Shown one piece after another: positions 8,086 to 17,195 of a stretch of DNA of 34,357 nucleotides. The notes beneath the pieces were generated by a model. That model worked only from the letters and a program-made list of their open reading frames with translations. It searched no databases and had not been told where the DNA came from. Source of the DNA: Micavibrio sp. (GTDB taxonomy: Bacteria; Pseudomonadota; Alphaproteobacteria; Micavibrionales; Micavibrionaceae); contig PANS01000034.1 of assembly GCA_002708415.1 (NCBI GenBank), positions 1 to 34,357 of the forward strand. The letters are read 5' to 3'. Positions within the stretch are counted from its first letter, which is position 1, and every line of letters starts with the position of its first letter. A program made the translations under genes and the position numbers.

Positions 8086-8106
8086 TTATAACTCCGAAAT
8101 GTCGGT

Positions 8107-8134
8107 AAAAAAAGAGCGCCTCAAGGGCGCTCTT
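8107..8134 (-). terminator. Rho-independent terminator after xerD
   Basis: On the minus strand a 9-bp perfect GC-rich stem AAGAGCGCC / GGCGCTCTT (8126-8134 with 8112-8120, loop of 5) is followed by a run of seven T residues (plus-strand A's at 8107-8113). It begins 13 bp after the xerD stop. Confidence 0.85.
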
Positions 8135-8146
8135 AAAATTTGATGA

Positions 8147-9139
8147 TTATTCGCCTGAAGCTTTCTTACCCATTGGGTGCTTTTCTTCTACTGTATCTTT
8201 TAGCTTGTCGCCAAGGATATGCGTGTAGATTTGTGTTGTTGCGATGTCCGCATGACCAAGCATTTTCTGAACAGAACGTAAGTCTGCGCCACGGCTTAGC
8301 AAGTGCGTTGCAAAAGCGTGACGAAGAATGTGCGGACTAACGCGCGCCTCTTCAACTTCTGCATCACGAGCAAGGTCTTTAAGCAGTTGAGCAAAACGCT
8401 GACGCGTCAGGTGACCACTCTCAGATGTGCGTGATGGGTAAACCCATGTTTCTTGCAAAGCTTGATTTTCATTGCCGATGAACTGTTGACGAACAGCAAG
8501 GTAGTTGTTGATTGCTTTTTGAGCTGGCTCAGATAAAGGAACCATACGCTCTGCACCGCCTTTACCTACAACGGTAAGAAACTCAGCGCCTTCGCTGAGT
8601 GCAGCCATTGGCAAGCCAACAAGCTCAGATACACGAAGACCTGAGGCGTAAAGCATTTCAAGAAGGCAAACGAGACGAATACTGTCCGCACCGCCACCTT
8701 CGCCAGCTGTTTTGATCAATTGTGATACTTCGGCTTCGCTCAATGTTTTTGGTAATGTGCGGCCTTGTTTCGGGCTTTCGATTGTTGTTGTTGGGTCATC
8801 GTTACGGATACCTTCTGAATTGAGGTAGCGGTAATATTGACGTAATGCAGAAAGACGGCGAGCAACTGTGCGCACAGCAATCTGTGATTTGTTTTCACCT
8901 TTTGTGTGTATCTTGTGCGAAAGATAATCAATGTACGCCTTCAACTCATCCGTTGATGCTTTATCAAGATCAGTGCTTTTATCGTTGCGTAAGTAAAGAC
9001 TAACGTCAGCAAGATCACGCCAGTAAGCGTGACGTGTATTCATTGCGGCACCACGTTCTGATGTCAGCATATCCAGAAAAGCATCAACAGTTGGATGCAA
9101 ATCCGGCTTCGGCATTTTTGGACGACCTGGACGAGCCAT
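8147..9139 (-). CDS. xerD: Site-specific tyrosine recombinase XerD
   Basis: XerD acts with XerC at dif to resolve chromosome dimers at division, coordinated by FtsK. The 330-aa protein has the N-terminal SAM-like core-binding domain (about 14-110) and the C-terminal catalytic domain. All catalytic residues are visible: R169 (ASGLRVSEL), K193 (GKGG), H270 and R273 (HILRH), H296 (LGHADI) and Y305 (IYTHI). It is somewhat longer than the usual ~300 aa, with a short tail after YTHI. Strong Shine-Dalgarno AAGGAGA before the ATG at 9139, only 12 bp after the stop of the preceding secreted-protein gene, and a terminator follows. The chromosomal context argues for a housekeeping XerD rather than an integrase. 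Confidence 0.93.
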   Translation of the reverse strand: MARPGRPKMPKPDLHPTVDAFLDMLTSERGAAMNTRHAYWRDLADVSLYLRNDKSTDLDKASTDELKAYIDYLSHKIHTKGENKSQIAVRTVARRLSALRQYYRYLNSEGIRNDDPTTTIESPKQGRTLPKTLSEAEVSQLIKTAGEGGGADSIRLVCLLEMLYASGLRVSELVGLPMAALSEGAEFLTVVGKGGAERMVPLSEPAQKAINNYLAVRQQFIGNENQALQETWVYPSRTSESGHLTRQRFAQLLKDLARDAEVEEARVSPHILRHAFATHLLSRGADLRSVQKMLGHADIATTQIYTHILGDKLKDTVEEKHPMGKKASGE

Positions 9140-9151
9140 AATATATTCTCC

Positions 9152-10582
9152 TTATTTATTTCCCACCATACTTGCTAGATACTCTCTGCTTAGTTGGTGA
9201 GTTTTTTCAATTAACCCCACAGTAGATAGACTACTTAATACTCTTAGCGTTTGATCACGATCTTGATCATTTGGATCATTGTGTAATGCAATAAGAAAAC
9301 TTAATCCAATATAATTTTGGCTTTCTGCATCTTGTTGCCACCCCGACCACAAATTTGGTTCTGTCTTTTCTGGCAAGTCATATTGCCCATTTTCGGAAAG
9401 AACTAATCGTTTTTCATAAACGCTGGCTGGATTATTGGAAAATTTACTCGCTTTGTCAAGGGCAGTTTTGAGATATTTCAAGTTTTTCGCACTTTTTTCT
9501 GTAAAATAAGCGATTCCAGCGTCCCATTTGTCTTTTGGGACCTGATATTCTTTTTCTGTAAGGTCTGAAAGGCTGAAAAATTGAATGTAAATGTAATTTT
9601 GGGGAGAATCGGTTGCAAGCGTATAGAGACGTTTTATCCATTCTTCGGGGATAACCCCCTTACTTAATAGGCGTTTTTTAAGGGCTTTTTCCAAATCTGT
9701 TTGAGATATTTCTTTGATGTTCAGATCATCATTCTGGGCAGACAAACTATCTTCTTTTGTGCTTAAGTTTTGCTTAATAGCATGCTCTTGTAGTGCAGGT
9801 TTTAAATTTTCAGGAAAATTTTCTGCATTAAGGAAGAAGCGCGTTATTTGTGGTGTTAGAGTAGGGATGTGTTCCTTTTTTAGGCCGCCGTAATGTACTT
9901 TTTTCTTTTTAAAGAGTGTGTGAAGTTCTAAAGGAGAAAATGTTGCAAAGCGCTCTGTGTATTGAGCAGGCAAAAAGAATTCTTTGTCATCATATATGCC
10001 TTGAAGGATCACGCTGTCTTTGAACTCTTTTGTTTGATCGCCAATTTCACGATCACAGACGGCGTTAATATTGTGCCAAAATGGTGTTTTTTCAAATTCT
10101 GGGGACAAAACTTTCACGTCTAGACAGGCAGTTGAAAGGCCTTTTTTATCTAATATGAGAAGAATACCGATTTCTGCCAGCTCTGAAGTGTTGGGGGTTT
10201 CAACCATATTCGTGTAAAGCTTGAAAGCATCATTATAAAGTCCTAATTCCATGAGCTTTTTTAAGCGTAGAGCAAAGATATCTTTATAATGCTCTGTTTT
10301 TATATCGTTTTTTATTAGGCGGGTATCCCCACGAGAGATAAGAAATTCGCGCTTTAAGTTCTGTAGGGATCGATTTGTACCGTTTGCAGGCATATTTTCG
10401 AGTAAATACTGCACTTCGGAACGGCGCTGATCTTTCCAGAGCGCTTTAGGGAAAGCACCTTGGATGTCACTACTTAAAAGACCCGATGATTCTAATTCAT
10501 AATTGGGAATGTTTGCCGTTTCTTCTGCTTGAACGTGCGCGTAGCTGAGGCTCATAAATATAGTAAGAAAGAAAAGACGCAT
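9152..10582 (-). CDS. Secreted protein of unknown function in the xerD operon
   Basis: The 476-aa protein starts with a clear Sec signal peptide (RLFFLTIFMSLSYAHVQA, cleavage near residue 19). The remainder is predicted mostly helical, with paired-helix stretches such as LYNDAFKLYTNM that suggest TPR/Sel1-like repeats. Two cysteines (STACLDVK and NAVCDREIG, about 20 residues apart) could form a periplasmic disulfide. I do not recognise a named family. Its ATG overlaps the TAA of the upstream 46-aa membrane protein by one base, and xerD starts 12 bp after its stop, so the three genes look like one operon. A periplasmic envelope role is inferred only. Confidence 0.8.
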   Translation of the reverse strand: MRLFFLTIFMSLSYAHVQAEETANIPNYELESSGLLSSDIQGAFPKALWKDQRRSEVQYLLENMPANGTNRSLQNLKREFLISRGDTRLIKNDIKTEHYKDIFALRLKKLMELGLYNDAFKLYTNMVETPNTSELAEIGILLILDKKGLSTACLDVKVLSPEFEKTPFWHNINAVCDREIGDQTKEFKDSVILQGIYDDKEFFLPAQYTERFATFSPLELHTLFKKKKVHYGGLKKEHIPTLTPQITRFFLNAENFPENLKPALQEHAIKQNLSTKEDSLSAQNDDLNIKEISQTDLEKALKKRLLSKGVIPEEWIKRLYTLATDSPQNYIYIQFFSLSDLTEKEYQVPKDKWDAGIAYFTEKSAKNLKYLKTALDKASKFSNNPASVYEKRLVLSENGQYDLPEKTEPNLWSGWQQDAESQNYIGLSFLIALHNDPNDQDRDQTLRVLSSLSTVGLIEKTHQLSREYLASMVGNK

Positions 10583-10722
10583 TACTTGAGGAGTTCTTCA
10601 TTAGGGATTTCAATGACAACATTTTGTTGTTGTACGGGAATGTCAGTTAGGCCAAGCCATACAAAGCCAGCAATTGCAGCAATAAAAACAAAGAGCCAGA
10701 AAAATCCGATAATCTTAATCAT
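10582..10722 (-). CDS. 46-aa single-pass membrane protein, translationally coupled
   Basis: Minus-strand ATG at 10722 to TAA at 10582-10584. Residues 1-24 form one hydrophobic helix (MIKIIGFFWLFVFIAAIAGF...), followed by a short hydrophilic tail containing DIPVQQQNVVIEIPNEELLK. The stop overlaps the next gene's ATG by one base (TAATG), typical of translational coupling. A GTGGGA lies 8 bases before the start. Composition and coupling argue that it is a real gene. It probably anchors in the inner membrane and may work with the secreted protein downstream. Confidence 0.75.
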   Translation of the reverse strand: MIKIIGFFWLFVFIAAIAGFVWLGLTDIPVQQQNVVIEIPNEELLK

Positions 10723-10758
10723 GTCTATAATCCCACTAGAATCTATAAGAGTTCGCCT

Positions 10759-10787
10759 AAGATAAAGAGACAGTTACAATATTGCAA
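10759..10787 (-). promoter_or_regulatory. Likely promoter of the 46-aa protein-secreted protein-xerD operon
   Basis: On the minus strand TTGCAA (10782-10787), a 17-bp spacer and TATCTT (10759-10764), with the start codon about 37 bases downstream of the -10. It sits in the divergent gap with aroK. Confidence 0.4.
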
Positions 10788-10835
10788 TCAGCGATTATGC
10801 TTGCGAATTTTAGGCGTTTATGTAATTTAACGCGC

Positions 10836-11429
10836 ATGGAAATGGATATTTCAATACAAATTGAGTTTATAAAGGCAACTTTATCTGAAACAGGCCAGTC
10901 GATTACGTTAGTTGGTTTGATGGGAGCTGGAAAGACCAAGCTTGGCAAAGAACTGGCTATGGCTTTGGGGCTTGAGTTTAAAGATTCTGATGATCTTATT
11001 GTTGAGCGTTATGGCGCAATATCTGACATATTTGCTACGCAGGGTGAACCTAAGTTCCGTGAAATGGAGAAAGAGGCTATTGCTGACCTTATATCAGGTC
11101 AGCCAAAAGTTCTTTCGACTGGCGGCGGTGCATTTGTTCAAGAGCAAACGCGTGAGTTGATGAAAGATGGTGCTATATCAATTTGGTTAAATGCTGATTT
11201 GGAAACACTTTATAATCGTGTGAAGGATAAGAAACATCGTCCTTTACTCGAAACTGGAGAAGATAAGCGTATTATTTTACAAAAATTTATTGATAATCGC
11301 TATCCAACATATGCTTTAGCAGATGTAAAAGCCGTGATCACGGATGAAGGCGTGGCAACAAAAGAAGAATCTATTGCACAAAATCGTGATCGGGTCATAA
11401 ACGCTCTATACATGCACCTGAAGCCCTAG
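10836..11429 (+). CDS. aroK: Shikimate kinase
   Basis: AroK phosphorylates shikimate at O3 with ATP, the fifth step of the shikimate pathway. The P-loop GLMGAGKT is at residues 27-34 of this start. The shikimate-binding segments DSDDLIVERYG, FREMEKEAI and STGGGAF and the lid segment KKHRPLL are visible. Length is ~197 aa. Starts at TTG 10782, ATG 10797, ATG 10836 and ATG 10842 are all possible. I prefer 10836 because it leaves room for divergent promoters and gives a typical N-terminus; no Shine-Dalgarno decides it. aroB follows 15 bp later, so the two consecutive-pathway enzymes are co-transcribed. Confidence 0.93.
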   Translation: MEMDISIQIEFIKATLSETGQSITLVGLMGAGKTKLGKELAMALGLEFKDSDDLIVERYGAISDIFATQGEPKFREMEKEAIADLISGQPKVLSTGGGAFVQEQTRELMKDGAISIWLNADLETLYNRVKDKKHRPLLETGEDKRIILQKFIDNRYPTYALADVKAVITDEGVATKEESIAQNRDRVINALYMHLKP

Positions 11430-11444
11430 TAATATCCTTCCGTT

Positions 11445-12566
11445 ATGACACAAAAGCTATCGTTAGATCTAGGCAGTGAACAAGATGGGCGCGCCTATGA
11501 TATTCACATTGGCAAAGGCCTCATTGAGCAAGTTGCTGATCTTATTCCAATGGACTTAAAAGGCCGCAATGTTTTTGTTCTTTATGACCAAAATACGTAT
11601 CCTTATGTGCAGGTGATGGAAGAGGCGCTTGGTAATGCGGGCGCGGAAACAAAAATCCATGCGGAAAAAGGCGGCGAACCAACAAAATCTTATGATGGTT
11701 ATTATTGTGTGATGAATTGGCTATTAGACAATGGCGTGAATCGCCAATCTGTTTTGATTGCTGTAGGTGGGGGTGTGATCGGTGATCTTGGAGGTTTTGC
11801 GGCAGCAACGGTGATGCGCGGTATTCCATTTGTTCAGGTACCAACGACTTTACTCGCACAAGTTGATAGCTCGGTTGGCGGTAAGACGGGAATCAATACG
11901 GCGCAAGGGAAGAACCTTGTTGGTGCATTTTACCAACCCAAAACGGTGATTTGTGATATTGGCACGCTTGGTACGTTACCAGAGCGTGAGCTTAAATCTG
12001 GTTATGCCGAAATTGTAAAATATGGGCTTATTAACGATTTTGAATTTTTTGAATGGCTTGAAGAAAATGGCGAGAAAGTTTTAGCGCTTGATGAAGAAGC
12101 TTTAACGTACGCGGTTCATAAATCTTGTTCAGCTAAAGCGGCAGTTGTGGCAGCGGATGAGCGTGAAGCAGGACAGCGCGCTTTACTAAATCTTGGCCAC
12201 ACTTTTGGTCATGCACTAGAAGCGGCGGCAAATTACGATGGGCGCTTACTTCATGGTGAAGCGGTTTCCATTGGTATGGTTATGGCTTTTGATTTGTCTG
12301 CAAAGATGGGGTTATGTTCACAAGAAGAGCCTGCGCGTGTTGAAGCGCACTTGAAATCATGCGGTCTTAAAACGCGTGTAACAGATATTGCGCCGAATAT
12401 AACGCAATCAGCAGATGATCTTTGGAATAATATGACGCGTGATAAAAAGGCTGCTGGTGGAAAAATAGGGTTTATTTTGGCGCGTGGCATTGGGAAGGCG
12501 TTTCAATCTTATGATGTAGATGAAGAGCTTGTGACGTTTTTATTAAATGAAAGTCTGGCGAGTTAA
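11445..12566 (+). CDS. aroB: 3-dehydroquinate synthase
   Basis: AroB cyclises DAHP to 3-dehydroquinate using NAD and a divalent metal, the second step of the shikimate pathway. The 373-aa length is normal. NAD-binding GGGVIGDLGGF (108-118), PTTLLAQVDSSVGGKTGIN (133-151) and the metal ligands E189 (SGYAEIVKYG), H252 (NLGHTFGHALE) and H270 (LHGEAVSIGM) are visible. It follows aroK, and its TAA overlaps the ATG of the next membrane protein by one base, so all three are probably translated from one mRNA. Confidence 0.97.
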   Translation: MTQKLSLDLGSEQDGRAYDIHIGKGLIEQVADLIPMDLKGRNVFVLYDQNTYPYVQVMEEALGNAGAETKIHAEKGGEPTKSYDGYYCVMNWLLDNGVNRQSVLIAVGGGVIGDLGGFAAATVMRGIPFVQVPTTLLAQVDSSVGGKTGINTAQGKNLVGAFYQPKTVICDIGTLGTLPERELKSGYAEIVKYGLINDFEFFEWLEENGEKVLALDEEALTYAVHKSCSAKAAVVAADEREAGQRALLNLGHTFGHALEAAANYDGRLLHGEAVSIGMVMAFDLSAKMGLCSQEEPARVEAHLKSCGLKTRVTDIAPNITQSADDLWNNMTRDKKAAGGKIGFILARGIGKAFQSYDVDEELVTFLLNESLAS

Positions 12567-13828
12567 TGATAATTTCTATTTTAGTCGTTCTTATCCTTCT
12601 TCTTCTCTCTGGCTTTTTCTCTGGCTCTGAAACGGCGATGACGGCGGCGTCGCGCGCACGTCTTCACGGGTGGGAAAAAGAGGGAAATAAACGTGCTAAG
12701 CTTGTGAATCGTATTCGCGCAAAGAAAGAGCGTCTGATTGGCGCTCTGTTGCTTGGTAATAATCTTGTTAATATTTTAGCTTCTGCCATTGCGACGAGCG
12801 TCTTGATTACACTTTTTGGTGAAGCTGGTGTGGTTTATGCAACATTAGTTATGACGCTTCTTGTTCTTGTTTTTTCTGAAGTCTTACCAAAAACTTACGC
12901 GCTCCATAATGCTGATAAAATGGCGGTGGCGATTGCACCAATTATTGCTGTTGTCGTGTTTATCTTTGCCCCCATTGCCGAAGCGGTAAATTGGATCGTA
13001 CGTAAAACATTGCGTTTATTTGGTACGGATATTTCGCTTGTGTCAAAGGGTGAGCATTTGGAAGTGTTGCGTGGCGTGATTGAACTCCATGAAGGGGACG
13101 AAGGTGAGGAGAGCGAAGCGCAAGAACAACGGGCGATGTTGCGCTCTATCCTTGATCTTAAGGAAGTTGATGTCGAAGAAGTTATGACGCACCGTAAAAA
13201 TGTTGAGATGATTGATGCTCATGACCCGATGGAAAAGATCATTGATGATGTTTTGGGGAGCGCTTATACGCGCCTGCCTGTGTTCAAAGATGACAATGAT
13301 AATATTGTCGGTGTGTTGCATGCCAAAGCGCTTTTACGTGAATTGCGTGCACAAGCTGGTGTTCATCAGCATATTGAGATTGAAGAAATTGCGGCTGATC
13401 CCTGGTTTGTTCCTGAAACAACGACCCTTGTTGATCAGTTGCAGGCCTTTCGTGCGCGTCGCGAGCATTTTGCCGTTGTTGTTGATGAATATGGCGCGTT
13501 TATGGGGATTGTAACGCTCGAAGATATTTTGGAAGAGATTGTTGGCGAAATTGATGACGAGCATGATGAAGCCGTAACAGGTGTTAAAAAGCAAGCCAAT
13601 GGGACGTTTCTTATTGATGGGGATGTGACAATCCGTGATCTGAACCGTGAATTCGAATGGGATATCCCTGATGACGCCGATTATTCAACGCTCGCAGGGC
13701 TCATTATTCACGAAGCCCAAACCATCCCCGAAGCTGGTCAGAGCTTTATTTTCTATGACTTCCAATTTGATATTGTAAAGCGTCAGCGTAATCAACTTGT
13801 TCAGATACGTGTTACAGCGCCAAAATAA
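12566..13828 (+). CDS. CNNM/CBS-domain membrane protein (CorB/YfjD-like, hemolysin-family)
   Basis: The 420-aa protein has an N-terminal CNNM transmembrane domain (about 1-170) with the first helix SILVVLILLLLSGFFSGSETA and the segments LIGALLLGNNLVNI and VFSEVLPKTYAL. A CBS pair (about 205-330, starting VMTHRKNVEMIDAHDPM) and a C-terminal CorC_HlyC domain (about 340-420) follow. Relatives such as CorB are linked to Mg2+/Co2+ export or resistance; the old name hemolysin is not a functional assignment. Its start overlaps the aroB stop. Downstream of aroB is a common location for this gene in alphaproteobacteria, without obvious functional linkage to the shikimate pathway. Confidence 0.9.
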   Translation: MIISILVVLILLLLSGFFSGSETAMTAASRARLHGWEKEGNKRAKLVNRIRAKKERLIGALLLGNNLVNILASAIATSVLITLFGEAGVVYATLVMTLLVLVFSEVLPKTYALHNADKMAVAIAPIIAVVVFIFAPIAEAVNWIVRKTLRLFGTDISLVSKGEHLEVLRGVIELHEGDEGEESEAQEQRAMLRSILDLKEVDVEEVMTHRKNVEMIDAHDPMEKIIDDVLGSAYTRLPVFKDDNDNIVGVLHAKALLRELRAQAGVHQHIEIEEIAADPWFVPETTTLVDQLQAFRARREHFAVVVDEYGAFMGIVTLEDILEEIVGEIDDEHDEAVTGVKKQANGTFLIDGDVTIRDLNREFEWDIPDDADYSTLAGLIIHEAQTIPEAGQSFIFYDFQFDIVKRQRNQLVQIRVTAPK

Positions 13829-13831
13829 TGT

Positions 13832-13863
13832 TTGACATAATTTAAAATGAGATTATGTATAGT
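13832..13863 (+). promoter_or_regulatory. Promoter-like sequence before the orphan gene at 13885
   Basis: A perfect -35 TTGACA is at 13832-13837. The best -10 candidates are TATGTA (13854-13859, 16-bp spacer) and TATAGT (13858-13863, 20-bp spacer, long). It begins immediately after the stop of the CNNM gene, suggesting independent transcription of the next gene. Confidence 0.4.
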
Positions 13864-13884
13864 TTATATTCTTGGGAGATAACT

Positions 13885-14265
13885 ATGACCATCACATTTG
13901 ATGAAAGATTTAGGCAAGACATCCCTGATACAACTAAAGTTTCAGGAATTTACATTGATAGAGCTAATTCTAATTGGAGGAATCCTAGCTCTTACGTTGT
14001 GGCCTTTAATGTAAAAGGGCTTGGCACGATTCCTTACAGAGTTCCTGTTGCAGAAGCTATGTTGGTTGCAAAAAGTAGAATTAAAGACTTTGATAATGTT
14101 TCTGTTACTATTAGTGGAAGAGCGAGTCCTGTCATAGAACGTAATAAAACTATAACAGGGCTACTAGGCTTAAAAGCACAATTTCAACGTAAAAATAGTA
14201 ATGGTGTTCACGAGTATAGAAAATCAAAGACTATCAGCGCAAAGGGCTGTGATATTCATATTTAA
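13885..14265 (+). CDS. Protein of unknown function (126 aa)
   Basis: The start at 13885 is supported by GGGAGA five bases upstream; an in-frame codon at 13855 lies inside the promoter-like region and is less likely. The product is soluble, without signal peptide or membrane helix, and probably beta-rich: SSYVVAFNVKGLGTIPYRVPV and DNVSVTISGRASP alternate hydrophobic residues. The tail is basic. I recognise no family. The stop abuts the secA stop on the other strand (14265/14266), so the genes converge with no spacer. A promoter-like TTGACA upstream and the clean ribosome site suggest it is expressed alone. Confidence 0.65.
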   Translation: MTITFDERFRQDIPDTTKVSGIYIDRANSNWRNPSSYVVAFNVKGLGTIPYRVPVAEAMLVAKSRIKDFDNVSVTISGRASPVIERNKTITGLLGLKAQFQRKNSNGVHEYRKSKTISAKGCDIHI

Positions 14266-16998
14266 TTAAACTTTCCCATGACAATGCTTGTATTTTTTAC
14301 CTGAACCGCAAGGGCAGGGAGCGTTACGCTGCACTTTGCCCCATGTCGTCGGATCATTTTTATCAAACGCTTTTTTCTCATGCAGTTGTTGAACAGTTTG
14401 ATCGGGTGAGCCTGCTTTTTGGTTAAGGCCTGTTCCCATGAGAGCAGGATCGGCGCGGCCTTCGGAAATACGTTGCTCCTCTTCTTGTTGTTCCTGAAGA
14501 GTTCGTAGTACGCGCTCATCAACATTGACTTCAACAAGAGTAATTGTTTGTGTGACTGTTTCTCGAAGGCTAAATAACATTTGTTCAAACAGAGCGAATG
14601 CTTCAGCTTTATACTCATTGAGTGGATCACGCTGACCAAAGGCACGGAGGTTAATCCCTTGGCGTAAGTGATCAAGCGCCAATAAATGTTCTTTCCAGTT
14701 TTGATCTAAAATTTGTAGAACAAATGATTTTTGTAGCTCTTCAAACATGCCCTCACCAGCAAGTTTAAGTTTCTCAGCCATCATTTTATCAGAGGCTTCA
14801 ATGATGCGTTCTTCCATTTCTGGTTCGGCGATGCCTTCTTCTTTTGCCCATTCATCTGCAGGAATATCGAGATTTAATAAACGCTGACAATCTGTTTTGA
14901 TAAGTTCTGTATCCCACTGTTCAGGGTATGATCCCATTGGAATACCAGATTCAACAATATCAATAATAACGTCGTGACGCATTTCTGTGACAAGCTCGCT
15001 CAAGTTGTCACCAGCATCCATAATGTCACGGCGTTGATCGTAAATGACCTTACGTTGATCATTCATGACATTATCGAATTTCAGAAGGTTCTTACGAATT
15101 TCGAAGTTTTGCTGTTCAACGCGCGCTTGAGCTTTTTCAAGAGCTTTTGAAAGCCAAGGGTGGGTGAGGGCTTCACCGTCTCTTAACCCCATGTTGCTTT
15201 TTAGTAAAAGCTCCATTTTTTCGGCGGCAAAGATACGCATCAAGTCATCTTCAACTGATAGGAAGAAAATAGTCTCCCCTGGATCTCCTTGACGACCAGA
15301 ACGACCACGAAGTTGATTATCAATACGGCGGGATTCATGGCGCTCGGTTCCAATAACGCAAAGGCCGCCAGCTTCATGAACGAGTGCTTTGTCTTTTTCA
15401 ACTTCGGCGGTAATTTTTTCAATTTTCTTTTTGTCTTTAACTGGATCAGGTTCTGGGCCGATTTCTTTCAAAAGACGCATATCCAAATTACCACCAAGCT
15501 GAATATCTGTTCCACGACCAGCCATGTTTGTAGCGATGGTAACGGCGGCAGGGCAACCTGCTTGCGCGATGATTTGTGCTTCTTGTTCGTGATGACGCGC
15601 ATTCAAAACATTGTGTTTGATTTTGCGTTTCTTAAGAAATGATGACAGCATTTCAGATTTTTCAATCGACACTGTACCAACAAGAACAGGCTGTTTACGC
15701 GCAGCGCAATCGGCAATGACCTCAACGATAGCTTCGAATTTATCCGCCATAGATTTGTAGATTTTATCATCGTGGTCAATACGTTGAATTGGCACGTTCG
15801 TTGTTAACTCTAAAACGCCGAGGTTATAAATCTCTGCAAACTCTGTTGCTTCTGTTAATGCTGTTCCTGTCATGCCTGCAAGGCTCGGGTACATACGGAA
15901 ATAATTCTGAAAGGTGATAGAGGCCAGAGTTTGATTTTCGTTTTGAATAGCAACTTTTTCTTTGGCCTCTAAAGCTTGGTGTAGTCCGTCAGAAAAACGA
16001 CGACCATCCATCATACGACCTGTGAACTCATCAATAATGATCACTTTATCATCTTTAACGATGTAATCAGTGTCTTTTGCGAAAAGCTTATGTGCACGCA
16101 AGGCTTGGTTTACGTGGTGAACAAGTGAGATGTTTTGCGGGTCATAAAGGTTTCCGCCATCAGTTAAGCCATGATCATTTAACAGCTGTTCAACTTTTAC
16201 ATTTCCGATTTCACTAAGGTTGATTGTTTTATTTTTTTCATCGAGATCATAATCATCTTCATCCAGTGAAGGGATAAGCTTATCAACCTGAATATAAAGA
16301 TCGGTTGAGCCTTCTGAAGGGCCAGAGATAATAAGCGGTGTTCTGGCTTCATCAATAAGAATCGAGTCAACTTCGTCAATGATGGCAAAGTTGAAAGGGC
16401 GTTGAACCATGTCTTCAAGACGAAATTTCATGTTATCGCGTAAATAATCAAACCCGAACTCGTTGTTTGTTCCATATGTGATGTCTGCGGCGTAAGCATC
16501 TTTACGTTCATCATCGCGTGTGTTTCCTGTGATGCAACCAACGGTAAGGCCAAGGAAATTGTAGACAGTGCTCATCCATTGTGAATCACGCTCGGCAAGG
16601 TAGTCATTTACGGTCACAACGTGAACGCCTTTCCCTTCGATGGCGTTAAGATAACCCGGCAGAGTAGAAACAAGCGTTTTACCTTCCCCAGTTTTCATTT
16701 CCGCAATAATACCTTCGTGCAGGGCAAGACCACCAATAAGCTGTACATCAAAATGACGTTGACCGAGTGTTCGCTTGGCAGCTTCACGAACTGTTGCAAA
16801 AGCTTCAGCCATGATGTCGTCTAAATTTTCATCGTTCTTTAAGCGCTCACGAAATTCTGTTGTTTTCGCTTTAATGTCAGCATCGGAGAGCTTTTCCCAT
16901 TCTGCTTCGATTTCATTGATCTTGACGATCTTTGCCTGCAGTCTTTTAAGCTGGCGATCATTACTGGAACCGAATAGTTTTTGCGCTAAAGATAACAC
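14266..16998 (-). CDS. secA: Preprotein translocase ATPase SecA
   Basis: SecA drives post-translational export of preproteins through SecYEG. The 910-aa length is typical. The nucleotide-binding domain shows the Walker A segment [11 protein letters not shown] (101-111) and DEVDSILID (208-216). Next come the preprotein-binding region, NBD2 with [15 protein letters not shown], the helical scaffold with [15 protein letters not shown], and a C-terminal zinc motif with C895, C897, C906 and H907 ([13 protein letters not shown]) that contacts SecB and phospholipid. The start codon is GTG at 16998, with AAGGA 8 bases upstream. A good sigma70 promoter precedes it. Divergent from a membrane-anchored parvulin. 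Confidence 0.98.
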   Translation of the reverse strand: MLSLAQKLFGSSNDRQLKRLQAKIVKINEIEAEWEKLSDADIKAKTTEFRERLKNDENLDDIMAEAFATVREAAKRTLGQRHFDVQLIGGLALHEGIIAEMKTGEGKTLVSTLPGYLNAIEGKGVHVVTVNDYLAERDSQWMSTVYNFLGLTVGCITGNTRDDERKDAYAADITYGTNNEFGFDYLRDNMKFRLEDMVQRPFNFAIIDEVDSILIDEARTPLIISGPSEGSTDLYIQVDKLIPSLDEDDYDLDEKNKTINLSEIGNVKVEQLLNDHGLTDGGNLYDPQNISLVHHVNQALRAHKLFAKDTDYIVKDDKVIIIDEFTGRMMDGRRFSDGLHQALEAKEKVAIQNENQTLASITFQNYFRMYPSLAGMTGTALTEATEFAEIYNLGVLELTTNVPIQRIDHDDKIYKSMADKFEAIVEVIADCAARKQPVLVGTVSIEKSEMLSSFLKKRKIKHNVLNARHHEQEAQIIAQAGCPAAVTIATNMAGRGTDIQLGGNLDMRLLKEIGPEPDPVKDKKKIEKITAEVEKDKALVHEAGGLCVIGTERHESRRIDNQLRGRSGRQGDPGETIFFLSVEDDLMRIFAAEKMELLLKSNMGLRDGEALTHPWLSKALEKAQARVEQQNFEIRKNLLKFDNVMNDQRKVIYDQRRDIMDAGDNLSELVTEMRHDVIIDIVESGIPMGSYPEQWDTELIKTDCQRLLNLDIPADEWAKEEGIAEPEMEERIIEASDKMMAEKLKLAGEGMFEELQKSFVLQILDQNWKEHLLALDHLRQGINLRAFGQRDPLNEYKAEAFALFEQMLFSLRETVTQTITLVEVNVDERVLRTLQEQQEEEQRISEGRADPALMGTGLNQKAGSPDQTVQQLHEKKAFDKNDPTTWGKVQRNAPCPCGSGKKYKHCHGKV

Positions 16999-17029
16999 TG
17001 TTATTTTCCTTCTATATAAGAGTCATATT

Positions 17030-17058
17030 GATATAAGGACTAAAGTGCATAAGGTCAA
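17030..17058 (-). promoter_or_regulatory. secA promoter
   Basis: On the minus strand TTGACC (17053-17058), a 17-bp spacer and TATATC (17030-17035). Predicted initiation lies about 25 bases before the secA GTG, leaving room for the AAGGA ribosome site. Confidence 0.6.
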
Positions 17059-17112
17059 TGCATCTGCGGTCTGTGCCACAATTAAATCACAAGAATAACA
17101 AGTAATTAACAC

Positions 17113-17140
17113 TTGCGTTCTTGGCTATAAGGGCTACATT
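17113..17140 (+). promoter_or_regulatory. Possible promoter of the parvulin gene
   Basis: TTGCGT (17113-17118), a 16-bp spacer and TACATT (17135-17140), in the divergent gap with secA. The match to consensus is partial. Confidence 0.3.
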
Positions 17141-17195
17141 TTAGGCATATTTTGAAATGAATTTTAAAATTACGACAAAAAAGGACGTATTTAAG

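Noticed and set aside
8147-9139. Prophage or genomic-island integrase
   Set aside because: Catalytic and context features match housekeeping XerD, and there are no phage genes, attachment repeats or tRNA nearby.
10782-10835. TTG or ATG extension of aroK
   Set aside because: The TTG at 10782 coincides with a -35 hexamer of the divergent promoter; the added residues do not resemble the family N-terminus.
14262-14675. Second frame over the secA 3' end on the minus strand
   Set aside because: It overlaps the secA zinc-motif coding sequence in another frame, with no ribosome site or family match.
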